DNA of 64,000 nt from Cyclobacterium marinum DSM 745 (GTDB taxonomy: Bacteria > Bacteroidota > Bacteroidia > Cytophagales > Cyclobacteriaceae), in contig NC_015914.1 of the NCBI RefSeq assembly GCF_000222485.1, forward strand, positions 1,922,001 to 1,986,000, given 5' to 3'. This document shows positions 45,217 through 54,495 of the stretch, in pieces; position 1 is the stretch's first letter, and each line of letters begins with the position of its first letter. A program made the translations under genes and the position numbers. Under the pieces are notes generated by a model, which saw nothing but the letters and a program-made list of their open reading frames with translations, was not told the origin of the DNA and ran no database searches.

Positions 45217-46695
45217 TTAAGATTTTGCACTATAATTCGGTGCTTCTCTTGTTATGTTGATGTCATGGGGATGTGACTCCCTTACACCGGCAGAAGTAAT
45301 TTTGACAAATTTTCCTTTCTCTCTGAGGTCATCAATGGTTGCAGTTCCGCAATACCCCATACCTGCTTGTAAACCACCCACCATTTGGTAAAGGACCTCT
45401 GAAACCAGGCCTTTGAAAGCTATTCGTCCCACGATACCTTCTGGCACCAGTTTTTTAATATTCTCTTCAGCATCTTGGAAATAACGATCTTTGGACCCTG
45501 ATTCCATGGCTTCCAATGATCCCATTCCTCGGTAAGATTTAAATTTCCTACCGTCAAAGATAATGATCTCCCCGGGTGCTTCCTCCGTTCCCGCGAGGAT
45601 AGAACCAATCATTACTGAAGCAGCGCCGGCAGCCAAGGCTTTAACGATATCTCCTGAATATCGAATTCCTCCATCTGCTATCACTGGCACATCTCTTCCT
45701 TTCAAAGCATTTGAACATTCCATGACAGCGGACAGTTGAGGCATACCCACACCGGCAATCACCCTAGTGGTACAAATACTACCCGGCCCAACGCCAACTT
45801 TCACACCATCAGCACCTGCATCTGCCAAAGCGATGGCTGCTTCTGCAGTGGCGATGTTCCCTACAATCACATCGAGGTCAGGGAAAATGGTTTTGATCTT
45901 TTTGCAAGTTTCAATAACTCCCTTAGAATGCCCATGTGCGGTATCAATACTTATAACATCTACACCTGCATTGACCAAGGCCTCTACTCTTTGCTCAATA
46001 TCAGCAGTAACACCTACTGCAGCACCTACACGTAAACGGCCAAAACTATCTTTACACGCATGAGGTTTATCTCTACGTTTTAGGATATCCTTATACGTAA
46101 TTAAGCCGGTCAACTTATAGTCTTCATCTACTATAGGCAGCTTTTCGATTTTGTATTCTTGGAGAACTTCTTCCGCTTCTTCTAACGTAATCCCTGCTTT
46201 TGCAGTGATTAGGTTTTCCATGGTCATGATCTCCTTAACCGGTCGACTTAGGTCCTTGATAAATCGTAAATCCCTATTGGTGATGATTCCTTTGAGAAAC
46301 CTGTTATCGTCTACAACTGGAATCCCTCCAATATTGTATTCACTCATAATGGCTTCAGCGTCTTTTACCTTTGCATCGATGTCCAAGGTAATGGGATCCA
46401 GAATCATTCCACTCTGAGATCTTTTAACCTTTCTAACCTGGGCTGCCTGCTTTTCGATGGTCATGTTTTTGTGAATAAAACCCAGCCCGCCTTCTAAGGC
46501 AATGGCAATGGCCAATTCAGCTTCAGTAACAGTGTCCATGGCTGCAGAAACCAAAGGAATTTCCAATTGAATGTTTTTGGTAAGGCGCGTAAAAGTAGAG
46601 GTGTCGCGGGGAAGTACCTCGGAATATCCAGGTACTAAAAGCACATCGTCATAGGTGAGTGCTTCGAAGAGAAATTTATCTGTGTTTGGATTCAT
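45217..46695 (-). CDS. guaB: Inosine-5'-monophosphate dehydrogenase
   Basis: The 492-residue protein shows the full IMPDH pattern: [17 protein letters not shown] near the start, two CBS domains near 95-210, the catalytic Cys loop [13 protein letters not shown] near 303, and the flap RGMGSLEAM. It oxidises IMP to XMP with NAD, the committed step to GMP. It is monocistronic, with a TATCTTTG promoter box 30 bp upstream, and is ended by the shared hairpin. Confidence 0.97.
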   Translation of the reverse strand: MNPNTDKFLFEALTYDDVLLVPGYSEVLPRDTSTFTRLTKNIQLEIPLVSAAMDTVTEAELAIAIALEGGLGFIHKNMTIEKQAAQVRKVKRSQSGMILDPITLDIDAKVKDAEAIMSEYNIGGIPVVDDNRFLKGIITNRDLRFIKDLSRPVKEIMTMENLITAKAGITLEEAEEVLQEYKIEKLPIVDEDYKLTGLITYKDILKRRDKPHACKDSFGRLRVGAAVGVTADIEQRVEALVNAGVDVISIDTAHGHSKGVIETCKKIKTIFPDLDVIVGNIATAEAAIALADAGADGVKVGVGPGSICTTRVIAGVGMPQLSAVMECSNALKGRDVPVIADGGIRYSGDIVKALAAGAASVMIGSILAGTEEAPGEIIIFDGRKFKSYRGMGSLEAMESGSKDRYFQDAEENIKKLVPEGIVGRIAFKGLVSEVLYQMVGGLQAGMGYCGTATIDDLREKGKFVKITSAGVRESHPHDINITREAPNYSAKS

Positions 46696-46725
46696 GGCAA
46701 ATGGTTAAATACCCTATTTGCCCGT

Positions 46726-46757
46726 CAAAGATACAATGAATTTAATATGCGAATCAA
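46726..46757 (-). promoter_or_regulatory. Promoter of guaB
   Basis: On the minus strand a TTG at 46757-46755 and a perfect -7 box TATCTTTG at 46733-46726 are separated by 21 bp, close to the Bacteroidetes spacing. The box lies 30 bp before the guaB ATG. Confidence 0.5.
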
Positions 46758-46828
46758 TTATTTTCTAAAAAAAATGTTAAAAAAATAAAATTTGTCTCTG
46801 CTAAAAGGAATAATCTTTGGAGGCTATA

Positions 46829-47485
46829 TTATTCCAAATCTCTTACCGCCCTTGCCAAAGCTGCACTTATGCCTTTCATTCCTTGATCATTTGGATGAGA
46901 GGCCACGGCTTGATTTTCGAATTTCCCAATAGCCATATTATCAGGATCTGATCCTAAGTCACTAATATCAACTACCTTCCATAAATTTTTATTGGCCACA
47001 TGAATCAATTGCTCATTGACAAGTGGTCTTGGCCAAAAAGTAGTCGTCACAATATATTTTGTATCCTCCCTTCCAAGATAAAAGGCAAATTCTTCAAGGG
47101 CCTCGGCCAAATTCCAGTTTGCAATTTCCTCATCTTGAATATTTTCACCTAACCTTATGATAATTATATCAGCTTGAAAGACTTTCAAGTGTTCATATTG
47201 ATCGTAGTCTATAGTTTCAAAACCTCTTTCAAAGGGATATACATTCTCCCGGATCATGTCCAATTCAGCAGTGTGTTTTTGTAAATCTGCTTTTAATAGT
47301 GAAAAATAATCCTGGTCGGGACCGCTGGCAGCCATGCCCCAATTGGCATTCCAACCTATGGAAGAATCAGGTGGGTGGATGGTGATACTATTGCCTATCA
47401 CCAATATTCTTTGTGAGGGAAGAGGTTTTTCACTTGTCTCACATGATACTATTACTAAAATTAGCCCTAGTAATAATGACCTCAT
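46829..47485 (-). CDS. SGNH/GDSL-type hydrolase lipoprotein
   Basis: The 218-residue protein has a lipoprotein signal (LGLILVIVSC) and an SGNH fold: nucleophile Ser in VIGNSITIHP near residue 31, and Asp/His in ASHPNDQGMKG near 196. Such enzymes are esterases or deacetylases, often acting on acetylated sugars. The gene starts 1 bp inside the end of the rRNA methyltransferase gene (TAATG), so they are cotranscribed. The substrate is unknown. Confidence 0.82.
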   Translation of the reverse strand: MRSLLLGLILVIVSCETSEKPLPSQRILVIGNSITIHPPDSSIGWNANWGMAASGPDQDYFSLLKADLQKHTAELDMIRENVYPFERGFETIDYDQYEHLKVFQADIIIIRLGENIQDEEIANWNLAEALEEFAFYLGREDTKYIVTTTFWPRPLVNEQLIHVANKNLWKVVDISDLGSDPDNMAIGKFENQAVASHPNDQGMKGISAALARAVRDLE

Positions 47486-48675
47486 TATTTTTTCTTTCTC
47501 AATTTGGCAATATAAAACCCATCAAAGCCACTTTCATGGGAAAGCACCTGGGTTTCTTCCATGAGTTCAAATTGCTGACCATTTTCACTGTTTAGAAAAG
47601 CCTCCACTTGCTTGTGGTTTTCTGAGGGAAGGATACTACAAGTTGCATAGATCATGATTCCACCCGGTTTGAGCATGGAAGGATACTGAAACAGGATTTC
47701 TTTCTGTAAGGACTCCACCTTGGCTATGGATTCAGGATTAAGCTTCCACTTGGTATCCGGATTTCGCTTCAAAACTCCTAAGCCTGAACAAGGAACGTCT
47801 AATAACAAGCGGTCAGCACTTTCATGAAGCCTTTTAATGGTTTTGCTACTCTCAATAGCTTTCGTTTCCATTATTGAAATTCCGGCTCTTCTGGCTCTCA
47901 ATTTGGCATTTTTCAATTTCCAAGCTTCTGTATCCATAGCCAATATTCGGCCTTTATTCTCCATTAAGGCCGCTAGATGTAAGGCTTTGCCCCCTGCTCC
48001 CGAACAAGCATCAATCACCCTCATTCCCGGCTCCACTTCCAAAGCTGCCGCAACCATTTGGGAGGAAGCATCCTGCACCTCAAATAACCCCTCTTTAAAT
48101 AGCGGTGTGCGAAACACATTTTTTCGCTTCAATAAAACCAATGCATCGGGGTATTCTTTAGGAATATATGCCTTTATTTCCAGCTCCTCCAATTTAATTT
48201 TAAGCTCGGTCCTAGGCGTCTTAAGCGTATTGGCTCGCAATACTACCTGCGCTTGCTCATTTAGACTGGCCAATTCGGGCTCCCAACTATCACCCAATTG
48301 CGCAGCTCCCATTTCATCCAACCAATCGGGTATAGACTGCAATACGGCACGGTCTTCTATTTTAGACCTGTGCTGTCTAATTCTCTCTCCATTGATCCCT
48401 TTAAACTCTCTCCAATCGGGCAGGACCCTGTCATGCAACACCCAATAGGTGCCGAACCAATGGTAATAATCATTTGAAGGACTCAATTTCTCAATTAGCC
48501 TTTTCCATCGAACGATCTCATATACACTTTCTGCAATAAATGCCCTGTCTCTGGCCCCCCATTTAGGATTCGATCGCAAAACTTTTTCTATTACTTTGTC
48601 AGCGTAATGGTTATTGTCAAATATTTCTTCCAACGCTTTGACCACTGCGTTAACTGTATTTGGAAAGAGCTTCAT
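47485..48675 (-). CDS. RsmB/NOP-family RNA (cytosine-5) methyltransferase
   Basis: The 396-residue protein has an N-terminal helical RNA-binding region (about 1-130) and a Rossmann methyltransferase domain. This domain carries VIDACSGAGGKALHLAAL near 223, LLLDVPCSGLGVLKRNPD near 290 (catalytic-site Cys in PCSG) and MIYATCSILPSEN near 342 (second Cys). The two-Cys pattern is that of m5C methyltransferases acting on 16S rRNA or tRNA. A TATATTTG box lies upstream. The hydrolase gene overlaps its end by 1 bp. Confidence 0.93.
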   Translation of the reverse strand: MKLFPNTVNAVVKALEEIFDNNHYADKVIEKVLRSNPKWGARDRAFIAESVYEIVRWKRLIEKLSPSNDYYHWFGTYWVLHDRVLPDWREFKGINGERIRQHRSKIEDRAVLQSIPDWLDEMGAAQLGDSWEPELASLNEQAQVVLRANTLKTPRTELKIKLEELEIKAYIPKEYPDALVLLKRKNVFRTPLFKEGLFEVQDASSQMVAAALEVEPGMRVIDACSGAGGKALHLAALMENKGRILAMDTEAWKLKNAKLRARRAGISIMETKAIESSKTIKRLHESADRLLLDVPCSGLGVLKRNPDTKWKLNPESIAKVESLQKEILFQYPSMLKPGGIMIYATCSILPSENHKQVEAFLNSENGQQFELMEETQVLSHESGFDGFYIAKLRKKK

Positions 48676-48697
48676 ATAGGCATTTTTAATTTAGCCA

Positions 48698-48705
48698 CAA
48701 ATATA
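48698..48705 (-). promoter_or_regulatory. Candidate -7 box for the RNA methyltransferase gene
   Basis: The minus strand reads TATATTTG, a perfect TAnnTTTG match, 22 bp before the ATG. The best -33 candidate (TTG) lies 24 bp further upstream, slightly far. Confidence 0.38.
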
Positions 48706-48770
48706 GAAAATATGTACGGGGAATCTGGTCAAGAAGCATAAGAGGAGTTGGCAGAAGATGGATATTTTGG

Positions 48771-48778
48771 TATTTTTG
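48771..48778 (+). promoter_or_regulatory. Candidate -7 box just upstream of the zinc-ribbon gene
   Basis: TATTTTTG matches TAnnTTTG, and a TTG lies 20 bp upstream (48748-48750). Only 5 bp separate the box from the ATG at 48784, so the transcript would be nearly leaderless. The in-frame TTG at 48748 falls at the -33 position, which argues against its use as a start. Confidence 0.35.
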
Positions 48779-48783
48779 CCACT

Positions 48784-49068
48784 ATGGGAGAAAAAAAATG
48801 CCCAAATTGTGGTAAATGGACCGAATGGAATCAAAAACTGACAGATACCTGTGAGCATTGCGGCGAAATTCTCGGAAAGGAAGAATTAGCTTTCGAAGAA
48901 AAAAGAGCGGCTCAAAAAAAAGTCAATGAAGAACAGTGGATTTTCTTTATCAAGGAAAGTGACAGTGCCTTTGTAAAGAAATCAAAAATAATAGGCAATT
49001 TCTTTTATAGCCTTTATATCACCATCATCACAATAATTGCTTGGCTGATAGCAGCCTTGCCCGGATAA
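48784..49068 (+). CDS. Small zinc-ribbon membrane protein
   Basis: From the ATG at 48784 the product is 94 residues. It has a zinc ribbon of two CxxC pairs at the N-terminus (CPNCGKW and CEHCGE), a charged helix, and a C-terminal transmembrane segment (FFYSLYITIITIIAWLIAALPG). I do not recognise a named family. The next gene starts 1 bp inside its stop codon (TAATG) and prmC follows that one by overlap, so the three form an operon. The function is unknown. Confidence 0.75.
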   Translation: MGEKKCPNCGKWTEWNQKLTDTCEHCGEILGKEELAFEEKRAAQKKVNEEQWIFFIKESDSAFVKKSKIIGNFFYSLYITIITIIAWLIAALPG

Positions 49069-49445
49069 TGTCTGTGCTCAAAAATCCCTTCTTCTGGATT
49101 CCATGTATACTATTTTGGGCCAATCAATACCTTGAAAAAATTAAAGGCTTGTTTTTACCATTTTTGCACAGTTATCTGGATGACCTTCTGGCCATACCGG
49201 TAGTCCTTGGCATAACCTTGCAAGCGTTTAGATGGATGCACCAAGACCATCAACAAATGATCTTCACAAAAAAGCAAATCATCATTGGCCTGATATATTT
49301 TGGTCTTTTATTCGAAGGGTTACTACCTGCTTGGTCTTTGGTGTATGTTCGAGACCCTATGGATTTGGTCTGCTATTCTATTGGGGCAATTTATTTTTGG
49401 TTTTTCATCAATAAAAAAGGGGTCGATAATCGAATTATAAAATGA
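49068..49445 (+). CDS. Small multi-pass membrane protein, uncharacterised
   Basis: From the ATG at 49068 the product is 125 residues with three or four transmembrane segments (FFWIPCILFWANQYL, IPVVLGITLQAF, IIIGLIYFGLLFEGLLP, YSIGAIYFWFFI). No catalytic motif is visible. Related small proteins have been named 'magnesium citrate secondary transporter' in Bacteroidetes genomes, but I see no evidence of transport in the sequence. It overlaps the zinc-ribbon gene by 1 bp and prmC by 4 bp (ATGA). Confidence 0.75.
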   Translation: MSVLKNPFFWIPCILFWANQYLEKIKGLFLPFLHSYLDDLLAIPVVLGITLQAFRWMHQDHQQMIFTKKQIIIGLIYFGLLFEGLLPAWSLVYVRDPMDLVCYSIGAIYFWFFINKKGVDNRIIK

Positions 49446-50287
49446 ATTTAAGAGAAATATACAAGGCATATGTAAACCAACTAACCTCCCTTTATCCGGA
49501 TACTGAAGCGCGCAGTTTGGTAATGTGGCTCTTTGAAGCCTATTTGTCTGTGGATCGTAAAGATGTGTTGAATAACCAACCCATTCTACAAATTCCGGAA
49601 GCCTTACAGAACGCCATGAATAAACTAATGGCTGGAGAACCTATACAATACATATTGGAAAAAGCACCATTTTATGGAAGAGAATTCAGAGTCGGCCCCG
49701 GTGTACTGATTCCAAGAAATGAAACCGAAGAACTGGTCCAACTGATCCTGCAAAACCATAAGGGGAAAATGAAAGTCCTTGACCTTGGGACAGGTTCAGG
49801 TTGCATTGCCATAACATTAGCACTTGAGTGGGCAGAAGCGGAGGTATCCGGACTAGACATCAGTGAGCAGGCTTTGGCGGTAGCCAATGAAAATGCAGCA
49901 AAATATGCAGCAAAACTCAATTTTATAAAAGCAGATGTTTTGCAAAAGGATCTAAACCTGGAAAAATTTGACTTAATGGTCAGTAATCCTCCCTATGTTT
50001 TGGAAAAAGAACGTACCCTAATGCAAGCCAATGTTCTGAAACATGAGCCGGAATTGGCCTTGTTTGTACCCGACGAGGACCCCTTGCGCTTCTATAAAGC
50101 CATCTGCCTCCACGCCAAAGAATCCCTCCATCCTAATGGTTTCTTGTATTTTGAGATCAATGAAGCCTTTGGCCCGGAGGTCGTTTCCATGATGAACAGT
50201 GAAGGCTTTGGAGAAGTGCGGCTCGTTCAGGACATCAACGGAAAGGATCGAATCGTCTATGGACAAGTCCAACAAACAGAATCATAA
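49442..50287 (+). CDS. prmC: Peptide chain release factor N5-glutamine methyltransferase
   Basis: The 281-residue protein has the N-terminal helical domain and a methyltransferase core with VLDLGTGSGCIAITLAL near 112 and the signature FDLMVSNPPYVLEKE near 177. NPPY binds the glutamine side chain of the GGQ motif in release factors 1 and 2. It methylates that glutamine and so improves translation termination. It overlaps the small membrane protein gene by 4 bp. No release factor gene lies nearby. Confidence 0.94.
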   Translation: MNLREIYKAYVNQLTSLYPDTEARSLVMWLFEAYLSVDRKDVLNNQPILQIPEALQNAMNKLMAGEPIQYILEKAPFYGREFRVGPGVLIPRNETEELVQLILQNHKGKMKVLDLGTGSGCIAITLALEWAEAEVSGLDISEQALAVANENAAKYAAKLNFIKADVLQKDLNLEKFDLMVSNPPYVLEKERTLMQANVLKHEPELALFVPDEDPLRFYKAICLHAKESLHPNGFLYFEINEAFGPEVVSMMNSEGFGEVRLVQDINGKDRIVYGQVQQTES

Positions 50288-50362
50288 TATTTAATAAAAT
50301 TCATGTTTTACGGACCAATGAAAAAGAAGTTATTGTTCGTTTGGATTAAAAAATTGATCGAA

Positions 50363-50971
50363 CTATACCAAGGTCCCAATCCAAAACGAATCATTGCTGC
50401 TAAAAGTATGGAAGCCCTCTTCAAGCTCCAAGAAGGTAGTATATTGGATGCGAAAAACGTTTGAGCCGGAAGCCGATTGATGTTCTATAAATTGCCCTTC
50501 AGCGCCATGCACCTGTATGGGAGCTTCGGGAAACCATTTTTTTATTTTTCCTTTTTTAGCCGGAAAATACCTTATCCCATTTTGAAAAAATACGATATCC
50601 AAATTTAATAGCTGAGGAACCAACTCACCAATACGCAAGGGGTCAAAATTCAAGATATTTACCGCATGATGTTTTTTTTCCCTAAGGTAGTCGAGGCCGA
50701 CTTCTAAGAAAGCCTCTTCATCGGAGGTAATAAATATAACCGGATGCTGCTCCTCAAGCAAGGAAAGATTGGCATTCTGAAATTCTTTTGTGGCCAAGAT
50801 CCCATCAATTTTAATACCCAAGGACATGATTTTTTGTACATTGTTTTGGGTAACCAGCACAGTAGGTACCCATTCGAGTAGGGAAGAAAGTATTTCCGTA
50901 TCTTCAATGGTTTCAAGCAACAGAAGCAAAGCCGGTTCTTGTTGGTCTTTTACAAAATGGTGAGAGGACAT
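50363..50971 (-). CDS. Uncharacterised protein, weak resemblance to thiamine pyrophosphokinase
   Basis: The 202-residue cytoplasmic protein has a Rossmann-like N-terminal half (ALLLLLETIEDTEILSSLLEWVPTVLVTQ, LGIKIDGILATKEFQN) and a beta-rich C-terminal half (FFQNGIRYFPA, IQVHGAEGQFIEHQSASG, FRIQYTTFLELEEGF). The layout is like thiamine pyrophosphokinase, and distant homologues in this phylum may carry that name. However, the Asp-rich nucleotide/metal motifs of true TPK are not visible, so the enzyme activity is doubtful. It stands alone on the minus strand. Confidence 0.55.
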   Translation of the reverse strand: MSSHHFVKDQQEPALLLLLETIEDTEILSSLLEWVPTVLVTQNNVQKIMSLGIKIDGILATKEFQNANLSLLEEQHPVIFITSDEEAFLEVGLDYLREKKHHAVNILNFDPLRIGELVPQLLNLDIVFFQNGIRYFPAKKGKIKKWFPEAPIQVHGAEGQFIEHQSASGSNVFRIQYTTFLELEEGFHTFSSNDSFWIGTLV

Positions 50972-51178
50972 AAGGTCTTAAAAAAGGCTGAATTGAATTA
51001 TTTTAACGGGTTAGGCAGGCAAATCAATTACTTTCTCGGGCAAGTTACTGAATAGCAATGATAAAATATTGGTAGCTCGCCAATTATTCAAAACACGGCC
51101 TAAAAGCTTTGAAAACAATCATTTTCACCAATTTGTTAATGCTAAGGTTTATATAGTTCATTAATAGGATATTTTTTA

Positions 51179-51186
51179 TAATTTTG
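51179..51186 (+). promoter_or_regulatory. Candidate -7 box of the kynurenine operon
   Basis: TAATTTTG matches TAnnTTTG 77 bp before the haaO ATG. A clear -33 TTTG is lacking. It is the only exact match in the 292-bp upstream region that I found. Confidence 0.35.
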
Positions 51187-51263
51187 GCCGTTCGCCTTAG
51201 GCCCAAAATCATCTTCAATATGATCAGGCAATCCTAGGCATAATCATTAAAACTATTCAAATT

Positions 51264-51776
51264 ATGGCCGTTTCCCAACCAATCAATTTCACCAAATGGA
51301 TAGATGATCACCGCCACTTATTAAAACCTCCGGTGGGCAATCAACAAATGTACCTAGAAAATGATGACTTTATCGTGATGGTGGTAGGAGGTCCAAATGC
51401 CAGAAAGGATTACCATTACAATGAGGGAGAGGAATTTTTCTATCAGGTAGAAGGTGACATTGTTCTTAAAATAGTAGACGAGGGAGTGATGAAAGACATA
51501 CCTATCAAAGAAGGAGAAGTATTTCTTCTGCCTCCTAGAGTGCCTCATAGCCCCAGAAGACCGGCAAATACAGTGGGTTTGGTAATCGAGAGGTATAGAA
51601 AACCTGGTGAAGAAGATGGCTTCCTTTGGTTTTGTGAAAAGTGTGATAACAAACTTTATGAAGAATATGCCACAATTACGGACATAGTAAACCAACTTCC
51701 TCCCATTATGGATCGTTTTTGGGCAAACCCTGAAAACACTTGCTGTAAAAAGTGCGGTACAGTAATGCAAAAATAA
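51264..51776 (+). CDS. haaO: 3-hydroxyanthranilate 3,4-dioxygenase
   Basis: The 170-residue cupin protein has the iron ligands expected of HaaO/NbaC (YHYNEGEEFFYQ near residue 46 and PPRVPHSPRRP near 91). It ends in a rubredoxin-like metal site with two CxxC pairs (WFCEKCDNK near 122 and CCKKCGT near 161). It opens the ring of 3-hydroxyanthranilate to give the quinolinate precursor, either for NAD synthesis or tryptophan breakdown. It is the first of the three kynurenine genes; kynU follows after 59 bp. Confidence 0.95.
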   Translation: MAVSQPINFTKWIDDHRHLLKPPVGNQQMYLENDDFIVMVVGGPNARKDYHYNEGEEFFYQVEGDIVLKIVDEGVMKDIPIKEGEVFLLPPRVPHSPRRPANTVGLVIERYRKPGEEDGFLWFCEKCDNKLYEEYATITDIVNQLPPIMDRFWANPENTCCKKCGTVMQK

Positions 51777-51835
51777 GTCAGGCATGATTTCCTGATCTTT
51801 AATATTAAATAAGTACACCCCATTTTCATCCAAAT

Positions 51836-53116
51836 ATGGATCAGATTGCATTTGAATTAACACCGGAATTTGCGCGCAAAATGGATCTTGCTGATCCCCT
51901 CTCCACTTACCGGGAAAAATTTTATATTCCGGAAAAAAATGGACAACCACTAATCTATTTTTGTGGCAACTCTCTAGGTTTACAGCCCCGATCCGTCAAT
52001 GCTTATTTGAAACAAGAATTAGAAAAATGGGCCGACAAAGGAGTGGACGGTCACTTCGAAGGAAAAGTACCCTGGATAGATGCTAGGAAACCTTCTAAAA
52101 GGCTTATTGCACCTTTGGTAGGGGCCAATGAGCAGGAAGTAGTGGCCATGAATAGCCTCAGTGTAAATCTTCACCTTCTGATGGTGTCTTTTTACCAACC
52201 CAAAGGGAAAAAATTCAAGATCCTTACAGAAGCTGGAGCCTTTCCTTCTGATCAATATATTTTAGAGTCTCAGGTAAAATTCCATGGATTATTACCTGAT
52301 GAAGCCATTTTGGAAATGGCTCCAAGACCCAATGAACACCTGCTTCGCACGGAAGACATTCTTCAAAAAATAGAAGACCATAAGGATGAATTGGCCTTAA
52401 TCATGCTTTCCGGTCTTCAGTATTATACCGGACAGCTTTTTGATTTGGAAGCCATCAGTAGCGCCGCCAATAAACAGGGTATCACCATAGGATTTGACCT
52501 TGCCCATGCCATAGGCAATGTCCCTCTCCGACTGCATGACTGGGGAGTAGACTTTGCCACATGGTGTAGCTACAAATACCTCAACTCAGGACCCGGAAAT
52601 GTATCAGGAATCTTCGTGCATGAAAAGCACAGTGACAATGCCCTGCTACCCAGATTTGCCGGCTGGTGGGGACATGATGAGAAAGAACGATTTAAAATGA
52701 AAAAAGGCTTCAAACATATGCCCGGAGCTGATGGCTGGTTATTAAGCAACGACAATGTACTGGGTCTGGCTGCCCACCAAGCCTCCCTAGAATTATTTGC
52801 CGAAGCCGGCTTAGATAAATTAAGAAAAAAGAGCATTCAATTAACCAATTATCTCGAATTTGCAATTCACGAAACAATTAAAGACTCCGAATTGTTAGAA
52901 ATTATAACTCCCTTAAAACCAACTGAAAGGGGGTGCCAACTCTCTTTATTGATCCACAAAAAAGGCAAAGAAGTATTTGATTATTGGATTGATAATGGGG
53001 TAGTGGCTGATTGGAGAAATCCGAATGTCATCAGGCTTGCACCCACCCCTATGTACAATACCTTTCAGGATGTTTTCGAATTCAGTAGAATTCTTAAAAA
53101 CTCCTTGGAAGCATAA
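51836..53116 (+). CDS. kynU: Kynureninase
   Basis: The 426-residue PLP enzyme has the kynureninase pattern: YFCGNSLGLQPRS near 41, IGFDLAHAIGNVPL near 220 and the PLP-lysine segment TWCSYKYLNSGPG near 243, with the lysine forming the Schiff base. It cleaves 3-hydroxykynurenine (or kynurenine) to 3-hydroxyanthranilate (or anthranilate) and alanine. It sits between haaO and kmo, 25 bp before kmo, which makes 3-hydroxykynurenine the likely natural substrate. Confidence 0.96.
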   Translation: MDQIAFELTPEFARKMDLADPLSTYREKFYIPEKNGQPLIYFCGNSLGLQPRSVNAYLKQELEKWADKGVDGHFEGKVPWIDARKPSKRLIAPLVGANEQEVVAMNSLSVNLHLLMVSFYQPKGKKFKILTEAGAFPSDQYILESQVKFHGLLPDEAILEMAPRPNEHLLRTEDILQKIEDHKDELALIMLSGLQYYTGQLFDLEAISSAANKQGITIGFDLAHAIGNVPLRLHDWGVDFATWCSYKYLNSGPGNVSGIFVHEKHSDNALLPRFAGWWGHDEKERFKMKKGFKHMPGADGWLLSNDNVLGLAAHQASLELFAEAGLDKLRKKSIQLTNYLEFAIHETIKDSELLEIITPLKPTERGCQLSLLIHKKGKEVFDYWIDNGVVADWRNPNVIRLAPTPMYNTFQDVFEFSRILKNSLEA

Positions 53117-53141
53117 CCCCAAGAATTAAACCTGTTAAAAG

Positions 53142-54494
53142 ATGAAAGAGAAAATAGACCTATTGGGCGCGGGACTCATTGGATCCCTGCTCGCCATATA
53201 CCTCAAGAAAAGAGGACTAGACGTAACTATTTATGAAAAACGTCAGGATTGGCGCAATTCAAATAAATCCAGTGAAGGCAGATCAATCAATATGGCTTTG
53301 AGTGATCGGGGCTGGAATGCCCTCGAAAAAGCCGGCTTAAAGGAAAAAGTATTGCCCTATACCCTACCCATGTCCGGTAGGAGAATTCATGACGAACATG
53401 GGAACACTTATTTCCAGCCATACGGAAAAGAAAACCAAGCAATTTATTCCATCAGCAGAAATGTTTTCAATGAACTGCTAATGGATGAAGCAGAAGCGCT
53501 GGGAGCTAAAATCTATTTCAACCACAAGGTGGAAAATGTAAATGTGGCTAAGCGGGAAGTGGAATTTTGCCTTAAAGACGGTTCAGAAAAACGAATGACT
53601 TCAGATGTGCTAATTGGTTCTGACGGTTCCTATTCTGCGCTAAGAAATGCTTTCCAAAGCCAAGTAAGGTTTAATTTTTACCAAAAATTTATCTCTCACG
53701 GTTATAAGGAACTACATATTCCACCCACTGCTTCCGGAGATTTTGCATTGGACCCCAATGCCCTTCACATTTGGCCAAGAGGAAAGTTCATGCTCATTGC
53801 CTTGCCTAACTTGGACAAATCTTTTACCTGCACTCTCTTTTTGCCATTTGAGGGTTATAAGGTAAGTTTTGAAAATATTTATGATGACCGAGATGTCAGT
53901 CAAATCTTTAAAACTTACTTCAATGATGCTTTTGATTTGATGCCCAACTTGTTGGCAGATTTTAAAAACAATCCAACTTCTGCCCTTATCAATACAGAAT
54001 GCTACCCATGGACTGAAAACAATGCATTGCTTATAGGAGATGCAGCCCATGCCATGGTTCCTTTTTATGGACAAGGCATGAACTGTGGGTTTGAAGATTG
54101 TTTTATTTTGGATAAACTTATCGAGAAATATGGCACTTCATCTTGGGATCTGGTCTTTGAAAAATTTCAGAAGAAAAGAAAACGGGATACCGATGCCATC
54201 TGCCAGCTAGCCATGGATAATTTCAAAGAAATGAGTGATAATATAGCCGATCCTAAATTTTTGATCCGCAAAAAGATTGAGGCCAAACTGCATGAATTGT
54301 ATCCCAAAGAATGGCAACCGCTATACAGCATGATAACTTTTTCTAATATGCGCTATTCAGAAGCTTATGCCATTGGTAAACTTCAGGAAAAGGTGATGGA
54401 TGAGGTAATGAAGGATCCGGATGTCCCAAAAAACTGGAATGATTTAGATTATGCGGCCATCGTAGAAAAAGTGGAAACTTCCGGAGAGGTATAG
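53142..54494 (+). CDS. kmo: Kynurenine 3-monooxygenase
   Basis: The 450-residue flavoprotein has the FAD-binding LLGAGLIGSLLAIYLKKRG at the start, VLIGSDGSYSALRNAF near 156 (DG motif) and LIGDAAHAMVPFYGQGMNCGFEDC near 302 (GD motif). The C-terminus has a short hydrophobic/basic tail. It hydroxylates kynurenine with NADPH and oxygen to 3-hydroxykynurenine. Together with kynU and haaO it forms the middle of the pathway. It ends 1 bp from the stop of the convergent PLP enzyme gene. Confidence 0.96.
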   Translation: MKEKIDLLGAGLIGSLLAIYLKKRGLDVTIYEKRQDWRNSNKSSEGRSINMALSDRGWNALEKAGLKEKVLPYTLPMSGRRIHDEHGNTYFQPYGKENQAIYSISRNVFNELLMDEAEALGAKIYFNHKVENVNVAKREVEFCLKDGSEKRMTSDVLIGSDGSYSALRNAFQSQVRFNFYQKFISHGYKELHIPPTASGDFALDPNALHIWPRGKFMLIALPNLDKSFTCTLFLPFEGYKVSFENIYDDRDVSQIFKTYFNDAFDLMPNLLADFKNNPTSALINTECYPWTENNALLIGDAAHAMVPFYGQGMNCGFEDCFILDKLIEKYGTSSWDLVFEKFQKKRKRDTDAICQLAMDNFKEMSDNIADPKFLIRKKIEAKLHELYPKEWQPLYSMITFSNMRYSEAYAIGKLQEKVMDEVMKDPDVPKNWNDLDYAAIVEKVETSGEV

Positions 54495-54495
54495 G

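Noticed and set aside
50303..50464. 53-residue plus-strand frame (MFYGPMKKK...) after prmC
   Set aside because: It overlaps the minus-strand gene at 50363-50971 and shows no domain; probably chance.
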